Below are positions 32,613 to 41,190 of a stretch of DNA of 63,576 nucleotides, in pieces. Numbering within the stretch: the stretch's first letter is position 1; every line of letters begins with the position of its first letter. The position numbers and the translations under genes were made by a program. Origin of the DNA: Selenomonadales bacterium. Its GTDB lineage: Bacteria > Bacillota > UBA994. The stretch spans positions 1 through 63,576 of the forward strand of contig JAGXRZ010000042.1 of assembly GCA_018335585.1 (NCBI GenBank). Reading direction: 5' to 3'. The notes under the pieces were generated by a model. That model saw nothing but the letters and a program-made list of their open reading frames with translations, made no database searches and was not told the DNA's origin.

Positions 32613-34295
32613 TTGACTGACACACCTAACAACTTTCTACGGGACATGATAAGCCAAGACATCGCCGCGGGAAAGAACGGCGGCCGGGTACATACTCGCT
32701 TCCCGCCGGAGCCAAACGGCTGGCTGCATATCGGGCATGCCTTTGCCGTAAACCTTAACTACGGGCTGGCGCAAAGCTACAGCGGCAAGTTTAACCTGCG
32801 CTTTGACGATACTAACCCCTTAAAAGAGGAGCAGGAGTTTGTAGACTCAATTATGGCCGACGTCAGGTGGCTGGGCGCAGACTGGGAGGACAGGCTGTTT
32901 TTTGCGTCCGACTACTTTGAGCAGAAGTACGATTTTGCCGTATACCTCATAAAGCAGGGACTGGCCTTTGTCGACGACCTTTCGGCAGAAGAGATGCGCG
33001 CGTACCGCGGGACTCTGACCGAGCCGGGAAAGGAGAGTCCCTACCGCAACAGGTCGGTGGACGAAAACTTAGACCTTTTCGCGCGCATGCGCGCCGGGGA
33101 GTTCGCCGACGGCAGCCGCACTCTGCGCGCCAAGATAGACATGCAGAGTCCGAACCTAAACCTGCGCGACCCGGCGCTCTACCGCATTCGGCATGCGCAC
33201 CATCACCGCACTAAAGACGAGTGGTGCATTTATCCGATGTACGACTACTCGCATCCCATCGGCGATTACCTAGAGGGGATTACGCATTCACTCTGTTCAC
33301 TCGAATACGCCGACCACCGTCCGCTCTACGACTGGGTGGTTAAGCATATGGCAAACGCCTTCCCGACTGAAGGGCATCCGGAGCAGACGGAGTTTGGCCG
33401 CGTAAGCTTATCCTACACCGTTATGAGCAAGCGCAAGCTCAGACGCCTGGTGGAGGAAGGTCACGTAGCCGGGTGGGACGACCCACGCCTGCCGACCATT
33501 GCGGGACTCCGCCGCCGCGGCTACACGCCATCCGCCATCCGCGCGTTTTGCGCTCTGTGCGGTGTGGCGCGCAAGAGTGTGGTTATGGACCTTGCCGTAC
33601 TTGAGCACTGCGTCCGTGAAGAGCTTAACGCTCATGCGCCGCGCGCTATGGCCGTGCTGAGGCCGCTTAAAGTAGTCATAGAAAACTATCCGGCAGAGCA
33701 AGTAGAGTGGCTAGAGCTAGAGAACAACCCCGAGGATCCGCAAGCCGGAACGCGCCTGCTCCCCTTTTCCCGGGAAATTTATATTGAGCGCGAAGATTTC
33801 ATGGAAGTGCCTATCAAGAAGTTTCATCGCTTAACGCTTGGCGGCGAAGTGCGCCTAAAAGGGGCTTACATTATCCGCTGCGAGCGCGTTACCAAGGACC
33901 CCGCCACCGGCGAGATTACCGAACTCCACTGCACCTACGACCCTGCCAGCAAGAGCGGAGGCGCAGAGAGTGGGCGCAAAGTAAAAGGGACTTCCCACTG
34001 GGTGTCCTTGTCGCATGCGGTAGAGGCACAAGTGCGGCTCTACGATACACTTTTCAGTAAAGCCGACCCCGAGGACCTACCCGAAGGCGAAGAATTTACC
34101 TCTTGCCTTAATCCTACCTCGCTCGTGGTCCTCCGCGACTGCAAGCTAGAACCCTCGCTCGCATCTGCAGCCCCGGGCAGCAGACACCAGTTTCTGCGCC
34201 AAGGGTATTTCTACGCCGACCCTGCGTCTAACTCGTCTGGGCAACTCGTCTTTAACCGCATCGTCGGGCTAAAAGACACTTGGGCGAGGGCGTAG
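32613..34295 (+). CDS. glnS: Glutaminyl-tRNA synthetase
   Basis: GlnS charges tRNA-Gln directly. The roughly 560-residue class I enzyme has [14 protein letters not shown] with the HIGH motif (about residues 30-43), RFDDTNP (about 61-67) and the KMSKS equivalent VMSKRKL (about 268-274). GAGGTG at 32601-32606 sets a TTG start at 32613. Most Firmicutes make Gln-tRNA by amidation instead, so a GlnS here is notable and may be a horizontal acquisition; whether gatCAB also exists is not visible. A repeat island sits on each side. Confidence 0.93.
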   Translation: MTDTPNNFLRDMISQDIAAGKNGGRVHTRFPPEPNGWLHIGHAFAVNLNYGLAQSYSGKFNLRFDDTNPLKEEQEFVDSIMADVRWLGADWEDRLFFASDYFEQKYDFAVYLIKQGLAFVDDLSAEEMRAYRGTLTEPGKESPYRNRSVDENLDLFARMRAGEFADGSRTLRAKIDMQSPNLNLRDPALYRIRHAHHHRTKDEWCIYPMYDYSHPIGDYLEGITHSLCSLEYADHRPLYDWVVKHMANAFPTEGHPEQTEFGRVSLSYTVMSKRKLRRLVEEGHVAGWDDPRLPTIAGLRRRGYTPSAIRAFCALCGVARKSVVMDLAVLEHCVREELNAHAPRAMAVLRPLKVVIENYPAEQVEWLELENNPEDPQAGTRLLPFSREIYIEREDFMEVPIKKFHRLTLGGEVRLKGAYIIRCERVTKDPATGEITELHCTYDPASKSGGAESGRKVKGTSHWVSLSHAVEAQVRLYDTLFSKADPEDLPEGEEFTSCLNPTSLVVLRDCKLEPSLASAAPGSRHQFLRQGYFYADPASNSSGQLVFNRIVGLKDTWARA

Positions 34296-34299
34296 GAGA

Positions 34300-34620
34300 G
34301 TGTCGCATGTCCCTTGTCGCTTGTCGCTTGGGGAGAGGCCTTAGGCATGAGGCTTGAGGCATTGGAAGAGCGGTGAGCAATCGTGAATCATGAATCGTGA
34401 ATCGTGAACTGCGGGGAGAGGGTTATCCGCTATCCGCTATCCGCTTTCCGCTCTCCGCTGTAAGCCGTAAGCCGTAAGCTATAAGTGTGGAGGGTGGAAA
34501 GGGTAAAGGTGGAAAGGTCAAGGGGGAGCCACCGCGTTACCGCTCTACTGGGCACTAGGCACTGTGCACTAGGCACTCCCCTCTACCAGCAGCCAGCAGC
34601 CAGTAGCCAGGAGCCCCGCC
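34300..34620. repeat. Heptamer-repeat island 8 (inverted composite)
   Basis: Read on the minus strand it repeats the module order of island 6: GCTGGCT-type, GTAGAGGGGAG, GTGCCTA-type, GTAGAGCGGTAACGCGGTGG, pyrimidine-rich TTTCCACC units, CACTTATAG, CTTACGG x3, GCGGATA x3, then ATTCACG/ATTCATG and GCTCACC. AAGCGAC-type units close it near 34310. No gene is present. Confidence 0.85.
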
Positions 34621-34638
34621 TCCACAAAGCGAAAGGAA

Positions 34639-35922
34639 GTGATCACCATTCCTATAAGAGCCGTCGTCGGTGCGCAATGGGGTGACGAAGGTAAGGGCAA
34701 AATAGTCGACTTGCTGGCCCAGCAGGCTGACTACGTCATCCGCTATCAAGGCGGAGCTAATGCAGGCCACACCGTGGTTAACGAGTATGGCAAGTTTGCG
34801 TTGCATCTTGTGCCGTGTGGCATTTTTAACAGAGAGACCGTCAACATTATCGGCACGGGCACAGTTATAGACCTTGACGAGTTAGTCAAGGAATTAGACA
34901 TGCTAACAAGCCGCGGGATTAGCACGGAGAGGCTCTACATTTCTAATCGCGCCCACTTATCTGTCCCTTCATATGCGCAACTTGAGCGCATGGCCGAGGA
35001 AAGCCGCGGTGAGCGCAAACAAGGCTCTACGCTTAGGGGTATTTCGCCCGCCTATGCGGCGAAGGCCTTGCGTCTTGGGATTCAGATGGGTGAGCTTAAA
35101 GACTGGGGGCGACTGGAGCCGAAGTTGCGGGAGCTACTTGCCGCCTGTGACGACCTGTTAGTTAAGCTCTATGACGCCAAACCACTTGCGGCAGACAGAG
35201 AGCTAATAGTAGAGCGTTACGCTGCGTACGCCAAGCGACTTGCCCCTTACATTGGAGACACCCTGTCGTTAGTCTCCCTGGCTGTTAAGCAAGACAAAGA
35301 CATCTTGCTCGAGGGGCAGCTGGGCACGATGCGCGACTTAGACTGGGGCATATACCCGTATGTGACTTCATCTAACCCCCTGCCGGGCGGGGCCTGCGCC
35401 GGTGCAGGCATACCCCCGCAGCGCATTACGTCTGTGCTTGGCGTCGTCAAGGCCTTTTCCACCTGTGTGGGCGCAGGGCCTTTCCCCACCGAGCAAGACA
35501 ACGAAACAGGGCGCTACCTGCGGGAAGTCGGGCACGAGTACGGAGCGACAACCGGCCGTCCCCGGCGCATCGGGTGGCTTGACGCGGTTGCTTTGCGCTA
35601 TGCCGCAGCGCTAAACGGCTTTACCGAGCTGGCAGTCACTAAGCTAGACACCCTAGACGGCCTCCCGATGCTTAAGGTATGTGTCGGCTACAAACTAGAC
35701 GGCCACCACATAGACTATATGCCTCTTACGGCAGACCTCTATCGTGTGGAGCCCATCTATGAAGAAATGCCGGGGTGGCAGCAGCCCACATCTTCTGTAC
35801 AAAGCTTCGCGGCACTGCCGCAAGCCGCGCAGGACTACGTGCGGCTGATTGAAGGGTATCTAAACGCGCCGGCGCGGCTTATCTCAGTCGGGCCGGAACG
35901 GGAAGCGACATTTCTCAGGTAA
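34639..35922 (+). CDS. purA: Adenylosuccinate synthetase
   Basis: PurA makes adenylosuccinate from IMP, aspartate and GTP, the first AMP-specific step. The 427-residue product has the GTP loop GAQWGDEGKGK (about residues 11-21), GANAGHT (about 38-44) and the C-terminal PTTRP-equivalent region around EYGATTGRPRR. The GTG at 34639 lies inside an extended ribosome site AAGGAAGTGATC (34633-34644), so true initiation may be at ATT 34648, giving a start MPIRAVVG. I keep the conventional start codon. Repeats precede it and an unusual hairpin follows. Confidence 0.93.
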   Translation: MITIPIRAVVGAQWGDEGKGKIVDLLAQQADYVIRYQGGANAGHTVVNEYGKFALHLVPCGIFNRETVNIIGTGTVIDLDELVKELDMLTSRGISTERLYISNRAHLSVPSYAQLERMAEESRGERKQGSTLRGISPAYAAKALRLGIQMGELKDWGRLEPKLRELLAACDDLLVKLYDAKPLAADRELIVERYAAYAKRLAPYIGDTLSLVSLAVKQDKDILLEGQLGTMRDLDWGIYPYVTSSNPLPGGACAGAGIPPQRITSVLGVVKAFSTCVGAGPFPTEQDNETGRYLREVGHEYGATTGRPRRIGWLDAVALRYAAALNGFTELAVTKLDTLDGLPMLKVCVGYKLDGHHIDYMPLTADLYRVEPIYEEMPGWQQPTSSVQSFAALPQAAQDYVRLIEGYLNAPARLISVGPEREATFLR

Positions 35923-35929
35923 CGTTGTG

Positions 35930-35977
35930 AACACCCCCCACATATACTGCCATGAACATGCAGGAGGGGGTGTTTTT
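35930..35977 (+). terminator. purA terminator overlapping the next gene's ribosome site
   Basis: AACACCCCC (from 35930) pairs with GGGGGTGTT (35966-35974), followed by TTTG. The 3' arm begins within AGGAGGGGG, the best ribosome site for the coiled-coil gene. The structure can therefore end purA transcription and hide the ribosome site in read-through RNA. Confidence 0.6.
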
Positions 35978-37823
35978 GTTGCCCACTAAGCAAAAGCCGA
36001 GCAATCCCGTACCCAAGTCAAAGCTTAGTGTCAAGGATGACCGGCAAGCCTATGCACAGATGGAGGAGAAGTTTCTCAGCCTAAATGAGCAGCTCGCACA
36101 GGTGCAGGGCGAGCTAAAGAAAGCGCCGTCACGTCAGAAGCGCCGTACTCAGCTCGAACTGGAGGAAGCGATAGTACGCCTTGACGAGCAGATTATCGCC
36201 TTTCTCAAAGAGCGCCCCGAGCTAGCTCAGGGAGTCAAGCGCCCCGACCCTTTGCTCCTCGAAGAGCACCAAAGTGAATCTGAGTGGCGCGAGCGCTTGC
36301 GTAGCCAGCAGGCTCTGCTTGAGGAAAGCCTGCTCAGCCGACAACACGCCGTGTTTGAACGCCGCGAGCAAGAGTGGCACAAGGCAGAGCGCCTGCGTTT
36401 AGACGAGCAAGAGAGAAAACTCCTTAACGCACTGGCCGACAGGCAAGCTAAGCTCGAGGACGAATGGCAGATGCGCCGCAAAACCGAAACCGAGGCCCAG
36501 GCGTTAGCGTGGCTACGCTCCCAGCAAAAAGATATAGCGCGGCAGATGCAGGAAGGGATGCTCCGCATTAGGCAGGACCTACAGATGCGGGAAGCGCAGT
36601 GGCAACAGCAAACAAAGCGGGAACTTGCCGAGATAGAAAAAGAATGGCGGAAACAACGTGGCGCGGAGCTAAACGCGCTAGAGGCCGCTTGGCGCGAGCA
36701 GGAGGTTATGCACCGCGAGCGGGCTTACCTTAGGCGCATGGAGGCAGAATGGCGGGTAGAGCAAGCCGGAGTGCTCGCAGAGGCCATCGCGCAGTGGAAA
36801 AAAGAAGGGCAGCAGCAAGTAAGCGAGAACTTGCGCAGTGAGCTGGCCGGCCAACTAGAAGTAATGGGCAGGGCATGGCTTAATGAGCAGATGGCGGCGA
36901 ATCAAACGGCCAAGGTAGAAGTGGAGCAAGTGCTAAAGCAGGCACGGCAGGAACTGCATGTGTTACTGGAAAGAGCGGCGCGGACGGTACAAGGGGAGTA
37001 CGTGCGGCAGCACCAACAAGAAATAGAGCTGCTTGGGCAAGAGCTGCGGGCTGACTTAAAAGCGACGCTCGAGAAAGTAGCCACGAACTTGGCCGCCGAG
37101 CATGAAAATCGCTTAAGTCACCTAGCACACGAGTACAAAGGTACGTTCGCGGGCGCGCTTGAGCGAGCTGAACAAGCGCTGCAGTCGGTGCATGCAGAAG
37201 CGTTAGCGAAGTCGCACGCCGAGTGGCTCGCCGGTAGTCGCAGTGAACTAGAGCGTCTCTGCCGCACCCTGCGTGAGGAGCACCAACGTGCGCTGCAGGT
37301 ACTGGCGCAAGAAATGCGCACAGAGTACCAAGTAACGCTTGCGCAATCGGCCGAGGAGGACAAAGCGGCGCACCGAGAGCGCGACACCGAGTTGGCTAAG
37401 CGGCTGTTCTCCCATGCGGGAGAGTACCTCGCAGAGTGGCAGACAGGTGCCGTAACACGCCTTACCGCGCTGGAGCGCCAGTTGTCAGCAGAATTCCAGA
37501 AGCACTTGCAGGAACATCAAGCTCACGTGCTCTCTCTTCACCAAGAGAACCTTGCGGCGCGGTATGAGCACTGGGTTGCGCTGTGCACAGAGCGCCTAGC
37601 GACCGCTAAGATGGAGCTTGCCGGTGAATTCGCAGGCTTACTCGCCGAGCTCAAAACCGGGATGCTTAGCGAATACACGGCCAGTCTCGCCACTTTTAGG
37701 GAACAAATGTACGGTGAGTATCGCGGGCGCCTCGGTAAACTTGCCGAAGACCTTGCCGCCAAACACGCTAACGCACTGGCCTCCGCAGCAACTCCACCCG
37801 CCGCTACTCGCCAAAGGCGCTAA
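35976..37823 (+). CDS. Long coiled-coil protein of unknown function
   Basis: The roughly 615-residue product is almost entirely charged helix from about residue 25 to 600, rich in Glu, Gln, Arg, Ala and Leu with heptad spacing, and with frequent short W-containing repeats of the type EWRxQ. There is no signal peptide or membrane helix, so a cytoplasmic filament or scaffold is plausible. I recognise no family. AGGAGGGGG at 35962-35970 supports a TTG start at 35976 or 35979; ATG 35952 would lie upstream of that site, within the purA terminator loop. Confidence 0.75.
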   Translation: MLPTKQKPSNPVPKSKLSVKDDRQAYAQMEEKFLSLNEQLAQVQGELKKAPSRQKRRTQLELEEAIVRLDEQIIAFLKERPELAQGVKRPDPLLLEEHQSESEWRERLRSQQALLEESLLSRQHAVFERREQEWHKAERLRLDEQERKLLNALADRQAKLEDEWQMRRKTETEAQALAWLRSQQKDIARQMQEGMLRIRQDLQMREAQWQQQTKRELAEIEKEWRKQRGAELNALEAAWREQEVMHRERAYLRRMEAEWRVEQAGVLAEAIAQWKKEGQQQVSENLRSELAGQLEVMGRAWLNEQMAANQTAKVEVEQVLKQARQELHVLLERAARTVQGEYVRQHQQEIELLGQELRADLKATLEKVATNLAAEHENRLSHLAHEYKGTFAGALERAEQALQSVHAEALAKSHAEWLAGSRSELERLCRTLREEHQRALQVLAQEMRTEYQVTLAQSAEEDKAAHRERDTELAKRLFSHAGEYLAEWQTGAVTRLTALERQLSAEFQKHLQEHQAHVLSLHQENLAARYEHWVALCTERLATAKMELAGEFAGLLAELKTGMLSEYTASLATFREQMYGEYRGRLGKLAEDLAAKHANALASAATPPAATRQRR

Positions 37824-37871
37824 GCGATGATAAAATCTTAATGGTTATTGATGATTTTAACGAGGTGGCGC

Positions 37872-38507
37872 ATGCTGACGGTTCTCCTAGTGCGACATGG
37901 CGAAACAGACCATAACAAGAACAATATTATGCAGGGGCATCTTGATGTACCGCTTAACGAGACAGGGCGGGCACAGGCTAAGCATCTCGCGCGCTACCTC
38001 GCCGCGCGCTACCCTATAGAGCATATCTACAGCAGCCCCTTGATGCGAGCGTATTCCACGGCGGAGATTATTGCCGCCAAACAGCATTGCCCCATTACGG
38101 CGGTAGCCGAACTCAGGGAGCTTGACGTAGGTCTCTGGCAGGGGCTTACGCTCGAACAAGGGCGCGTCACGCACCCGACCATTTGGGAGAACCTACACGC
38201 CGACACGCTCTACACGCGGCGACCTAGCGGCGAATCCTATTGGGACCTCTACCAGCGCACAACTAGTTGGTTAGAGGATAAGGTCGCACAGCTTGAAACG
38301 GGCACCATCTGCCTCGTTACGCACGGCGGCTGCGTGCGCACTCTGCTCGCCTACGCTTTGTCCGCGCCGCCTGAGCTGTTCTCTTTTGCCTCCGCACTTA
38401 CCGTGGACAACACCGGCCTAACGGTGCTGCACTACAAACCCACACCGCGCCGTTGGCAAGTGCGTACGGTTAACGCCTCTTGCCACCTTCAGCTAGGCGA
38501 AACGTAA
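37872..38507 (+). CDS. Histidine phosphatase family protein
   Basis: The 211-residue product has the phosphohistidine motif LVRHGETDHN (about residues 6-15), SPLMRAYSTAE (about 56-66), a catalytic Glu in ELDVGLWQGL and the second His in VTHGGCVR (about 158-165). The branch includes alpha-ribazole phosphatase, phosphoglycerate mutase-like and broad phosphatases, and the substrate cannot be assigned here. GAGGTGG sets the ATG at 37872. Confidence 0.88.
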   Translation: MLTVLLVRHGETDHNKNNIMQGHLDVPLNETGRAQAKHLARYLAARYPIEHIYSSPLMRAYSTAEIIAAKQHCPITAVAELRELDVGLWQGLTLEQGRVTHPTIWENLHADTLYTRRPSGESYWDLYQRTTSWLEDKVAQLETGTICLVTHGGCVRTLLAYALSAPPELFSFASALTVDNTGLTVLHYKPTPRRWQVRTVNASCHLQLGET

Positions 38508-38585
38508 GAATTTTCGTCCTAGCAGCAGGAAAGTGTCGGATTATGTCGAAGTATGGCGAGGTGACTTGGTAAGGTAACAGCGGAG

Positions 38586-41126
38586 TTGAGCGGGGTGGCA
38601 GCAGTGTCGAGAGGCAGAAGATTTTACGTGGCGTTGATTGTCTTGGCAATCGGCTTACCGCTGTTGGCGACAACAGTGATGTACGCCGTTTTTTCTTCCC
38701 GCGTGACGGAAGATGCCTATACAATCGCCCAGAAGCGCGTAAACCGCGTAGCGAGAGAGGTAGGTCAATGGCTAGATGTACAGGCGCGCGGCGTGGAGTT
38801 GGCTGCGGCGCAGATTGCCTTAATGGATGAAGGGACAAGCGAGGCAGAACTGCTTACACTCCTCCGCGGCGTGCTTAGCGCTTCACCGGCACTGCGTTCC
38901 GTATACTACGGCACGGCCGATAATCGCATGCTTAACGCTTCGGGCTGGGTTGCGCCCCCGGGTTGGGACTTGCGCCTGCGCCCTTGGTATATTAAGGCGA
39001 CCGGCACGCGCGGCCTTGTCTTCACGGATCCGTTCCTTAACGCCAGCGGCGACGCCATGATTGTCACCGTCGCTCAGGCCGTGCACTCCGCAGAGGGGAG
39101 TCTCTTAGGGGTAGTCGGAGCCGACATCGAGCTTAGCACAATCGCCAGATTCCTCGTAGATACCCCAATCACCCGCCACAGCGCGTCGCTTCTCTATAAC
39201 GGCGGCAATCTCATTACCAGTGCGCGCGATACTTTGGACGACTCCTTGTTAGCGGTGGTAGAGCGCAACCTGCCCTTTACCGGCAGCGGGCAGGAGTACG
39301 TGGGCACAGGCTGGCTACGAGACAGAATGCTCTATGTCCCCGTGCCCCGGGTAGGGTGGCATCTAGTGGCCTACGTCCCCTGGGAGGACTTCTTTCCGCA
39401 CGCGCGGACCCTCTGGATGTACGTGGCGCTCATTGGCGTATCAGGCGTCGGCCTAATGCTTGGTTTGGCGTCCTTCTATTACGGACAAGTCTCCGCGCCG
39501 CTCCTAGCGCTTGAAAGAACGATTAACTCACTGCACATAAAGGAAGACTGCTTTGACCGCATTCCGCCGGTTAACCGACCGGGGCGATTCGCCGCGCTGG
39601 TCAACAGCATAAACGATTTGCTAGACCGCGCCCAATCGTATTACCTCGAAGTGCACACGGCCAAGGTAGAAATGGAAGCGATGAACGCGCGCCTAGAAGT
39701 AGCCGTAACCGAAGAACGAGAGTCGCGCAACGAACTGGAAATAAGGCAAGGCTACTGGCGGGCACTGTTTGAGAACGCGCAAGATGCCATCGCGTTAGTA
39801 GATTTATCGTGCACCATTATTGCCGCCAATGCGGCTTTTCTGCGTCTATTTGAGTGGAAAGGCGAAGATGTAATAGGTCGGGATATTGATCTGCTTGTTG
39901 CTTCCCATAGGCTAGATGAGGCGCGTTTTCTTTCGTCGCAGACGACGGTAGGCATAGCTAACTTCCTCACTGCACGTCTTACCAGTTCCGGGCAGGAAAT
40001 AGACGTTGAGATTTCTATCGTGCCTATCCGCGCTTTAGGTCACGTAGAGGGTGCCTACGCCATCTACCGCGATGTGCGCTCGCGCCGCGCGGCCGAACGT
40101 GAAATGCAAAAGCTCAGTCAGTACGACCAGCTTACCGGTGTGTATAACCGCGCTTACTTTGACAATAGCTTACGCAACTTAGAACAGAGCGGCGCAGTAC
40201 CTATCAGTCTGCTCCTAGGCGACACTAACGGTTTGAAACTGGTCAACGACGCTTTTGGGCACGCTTTGGGCGACGAGGTGCTGCGGCTGTCGGCGGACGC
40301 TTTACGTGCCTGCGCTCGCCCGGGAGATATCGTGGCGCGCGTCGGCGGGGATGAGTTCGCCATGATTTTGCCTAACACCACGGAAGCAGAAGCCGAGGCG
40401 CTCGCTCTGTGTGTCGAAGCCGAGTGCCGCGAACGGAGCGAAGGGCTCAGGCAGTTAAGTCTTGCCTTCGGTGTCAGCTGCAAAACTGCAGTGACGGATA
40501 ACCTCTTCGGGCTTTTCGTGCAAGCCGAAGACCGCATGTATCGCCGCAAACTGCGCGAGGGCAAGAGCGTGCGCGGCTCGCTTATTACCAGTCTGATGCA
40601 AGCGCTAGAAGAGAAGACGCGCGACACCACCGCTCACAGCGACCGCATGGGAGACCTAGCACGCGACTTGGCTAGGCGCCTAGGCGCATCCGGCAGCGAC
40701 CTCGACGACATTTATATGCTGGCAACACTGCACGATATCGGCAAGATTGGCGTGCCCGACCATATACTAAACAAGCCTAGCCAGTTGTCGCCAGAAGAAT
40801 GGGAGATCATGAAGAAGCACAGCGAGATTGGCTATCGCATTGCCAGCGCTACAGTTGAGCTGGCGCATTTGGCGGAGGGGATCTTGCACCACCACGAGCG
40901 CTGGGACGGCACGGGCTACCCTTACGCCTTAGCCGGCGAAGACATACCCTGGCCCGCACAGATTATCTCGGTAGTAGACGCCTATGACGCCATGACTAAC
41001 CCTCGCGCCTATCGCGGCGCCCTAACGCACACGGACGCCCTTCTGTGCATTCGCGCGGGAAGCGGCAAGCAGTTCGCTCCACATGTTGCCGAAGCCTTTT
41101 TGGCGATGATGGCGGAACTTAACTAA
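38586..41126 (+). CDS. Cache-PAS-GGDEF-HD-GYP cyclic-di-GMP signalling protein
   Basis: The 846-residue membrane sensor has, in order: TM1 (about 12-34), an extracellular dCache domain (about 35-270, with RPWYIKA at 132-138), TM2 (about 276-298), HAMP and coiled coil (300-385), PAS (about 386-505), GGDEF (GGDEF at 587-591, with DTNGLKLVND) and HD-GYP (HD at 716-717, HHHERWDGTGYP at 768-779). Both enzymatic motifs are intact, so it could make and degrade cyclic-di-GMP in response to an external ligand. TTG 38586, GTG 38595 and GTG 38604 are all possible starts; the GGGGTGG site favours 38604. Confidence 0.92.
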   Translation: MSGVAAVSRGRRFYVALIVLAIGLPLLATTVMYAVFSSRVTEDAYTIAQKRVNRVAREVGQWLDVQARGVELAAAQIALMDEGTSEAELLTLLRGVLSASPALRSVYYGTADNRMLNASGWVAPPGWDLRLRPWYIKATGTRGLVFTDPFLNASGDAMIVTVAQAVHSAEGSLLGVVGADIELSTIARFLVDTPITRHSASLLYNGGNLITSARDTLDDSLLAVVERNLPFTGSGQEYVGTGWLRDRMLYVPVPRVGWHLVAYVPWEDFFPHARTLWMYVALIGVSGVGLMLGLASFYYGQVSAPLLALERTINSLHIKEDCFDRIPPVNRPGRFAALVNSINDLLDRAQSYYLEVHTAKVEMEAMNARLEVAVTEERESRNELEIRQGYWRALFENAQDAIALVDLSCTIIAANAAFLRLFEWKGEDVIGRDIDLLVASHRLDEARFLSSQTTVGIANFLTARLTSSGQEIDVEISIVPIRALGHVEGAYAIYRDVRSRRAAEREMQKLSQYDQLTGVYNRAYFDNSLRNLEQSGAVPISLLLGDTNGLKLVNDAFGHALGDEVLRLSADALRACARPGDIVARVGGDEFAMILPNTTEAEAEALALCVEAECRERSEGLRQLSLAFGVSCKTAVTDNLFGLFVQAEDRMYRRKLREGKSVRGSLITSLMQALEEKTRDTTAHSDRMGDLARDLARRLGASGSDLDDIYMLATLHDIGKIGVPDHILNKPSQLSPEEWEIMKKHSEIGYRIASATVELAHLAEGILHHHERWDGTGYPYALAGEDIPWPAQIISVVDAYDAMTNPRAYRGALTHTDALLCIRAGSGKQFAPHVAEAFLAMMAELN

Positions 41127-41190
41127 ACTTACGCACGTGCCGCGCTCGTTCTCCGTATGATGCAACAGGTCATTATAGGGAGGATGAGTT

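Noticed and set aside
38508-38585. Possible cyclic-di-GMP riboswitch before the GGDEF/HD-GYP gene
   Set aside because: The gap is under 80 bp and I could not find the conserved riboswitch core or its helices.
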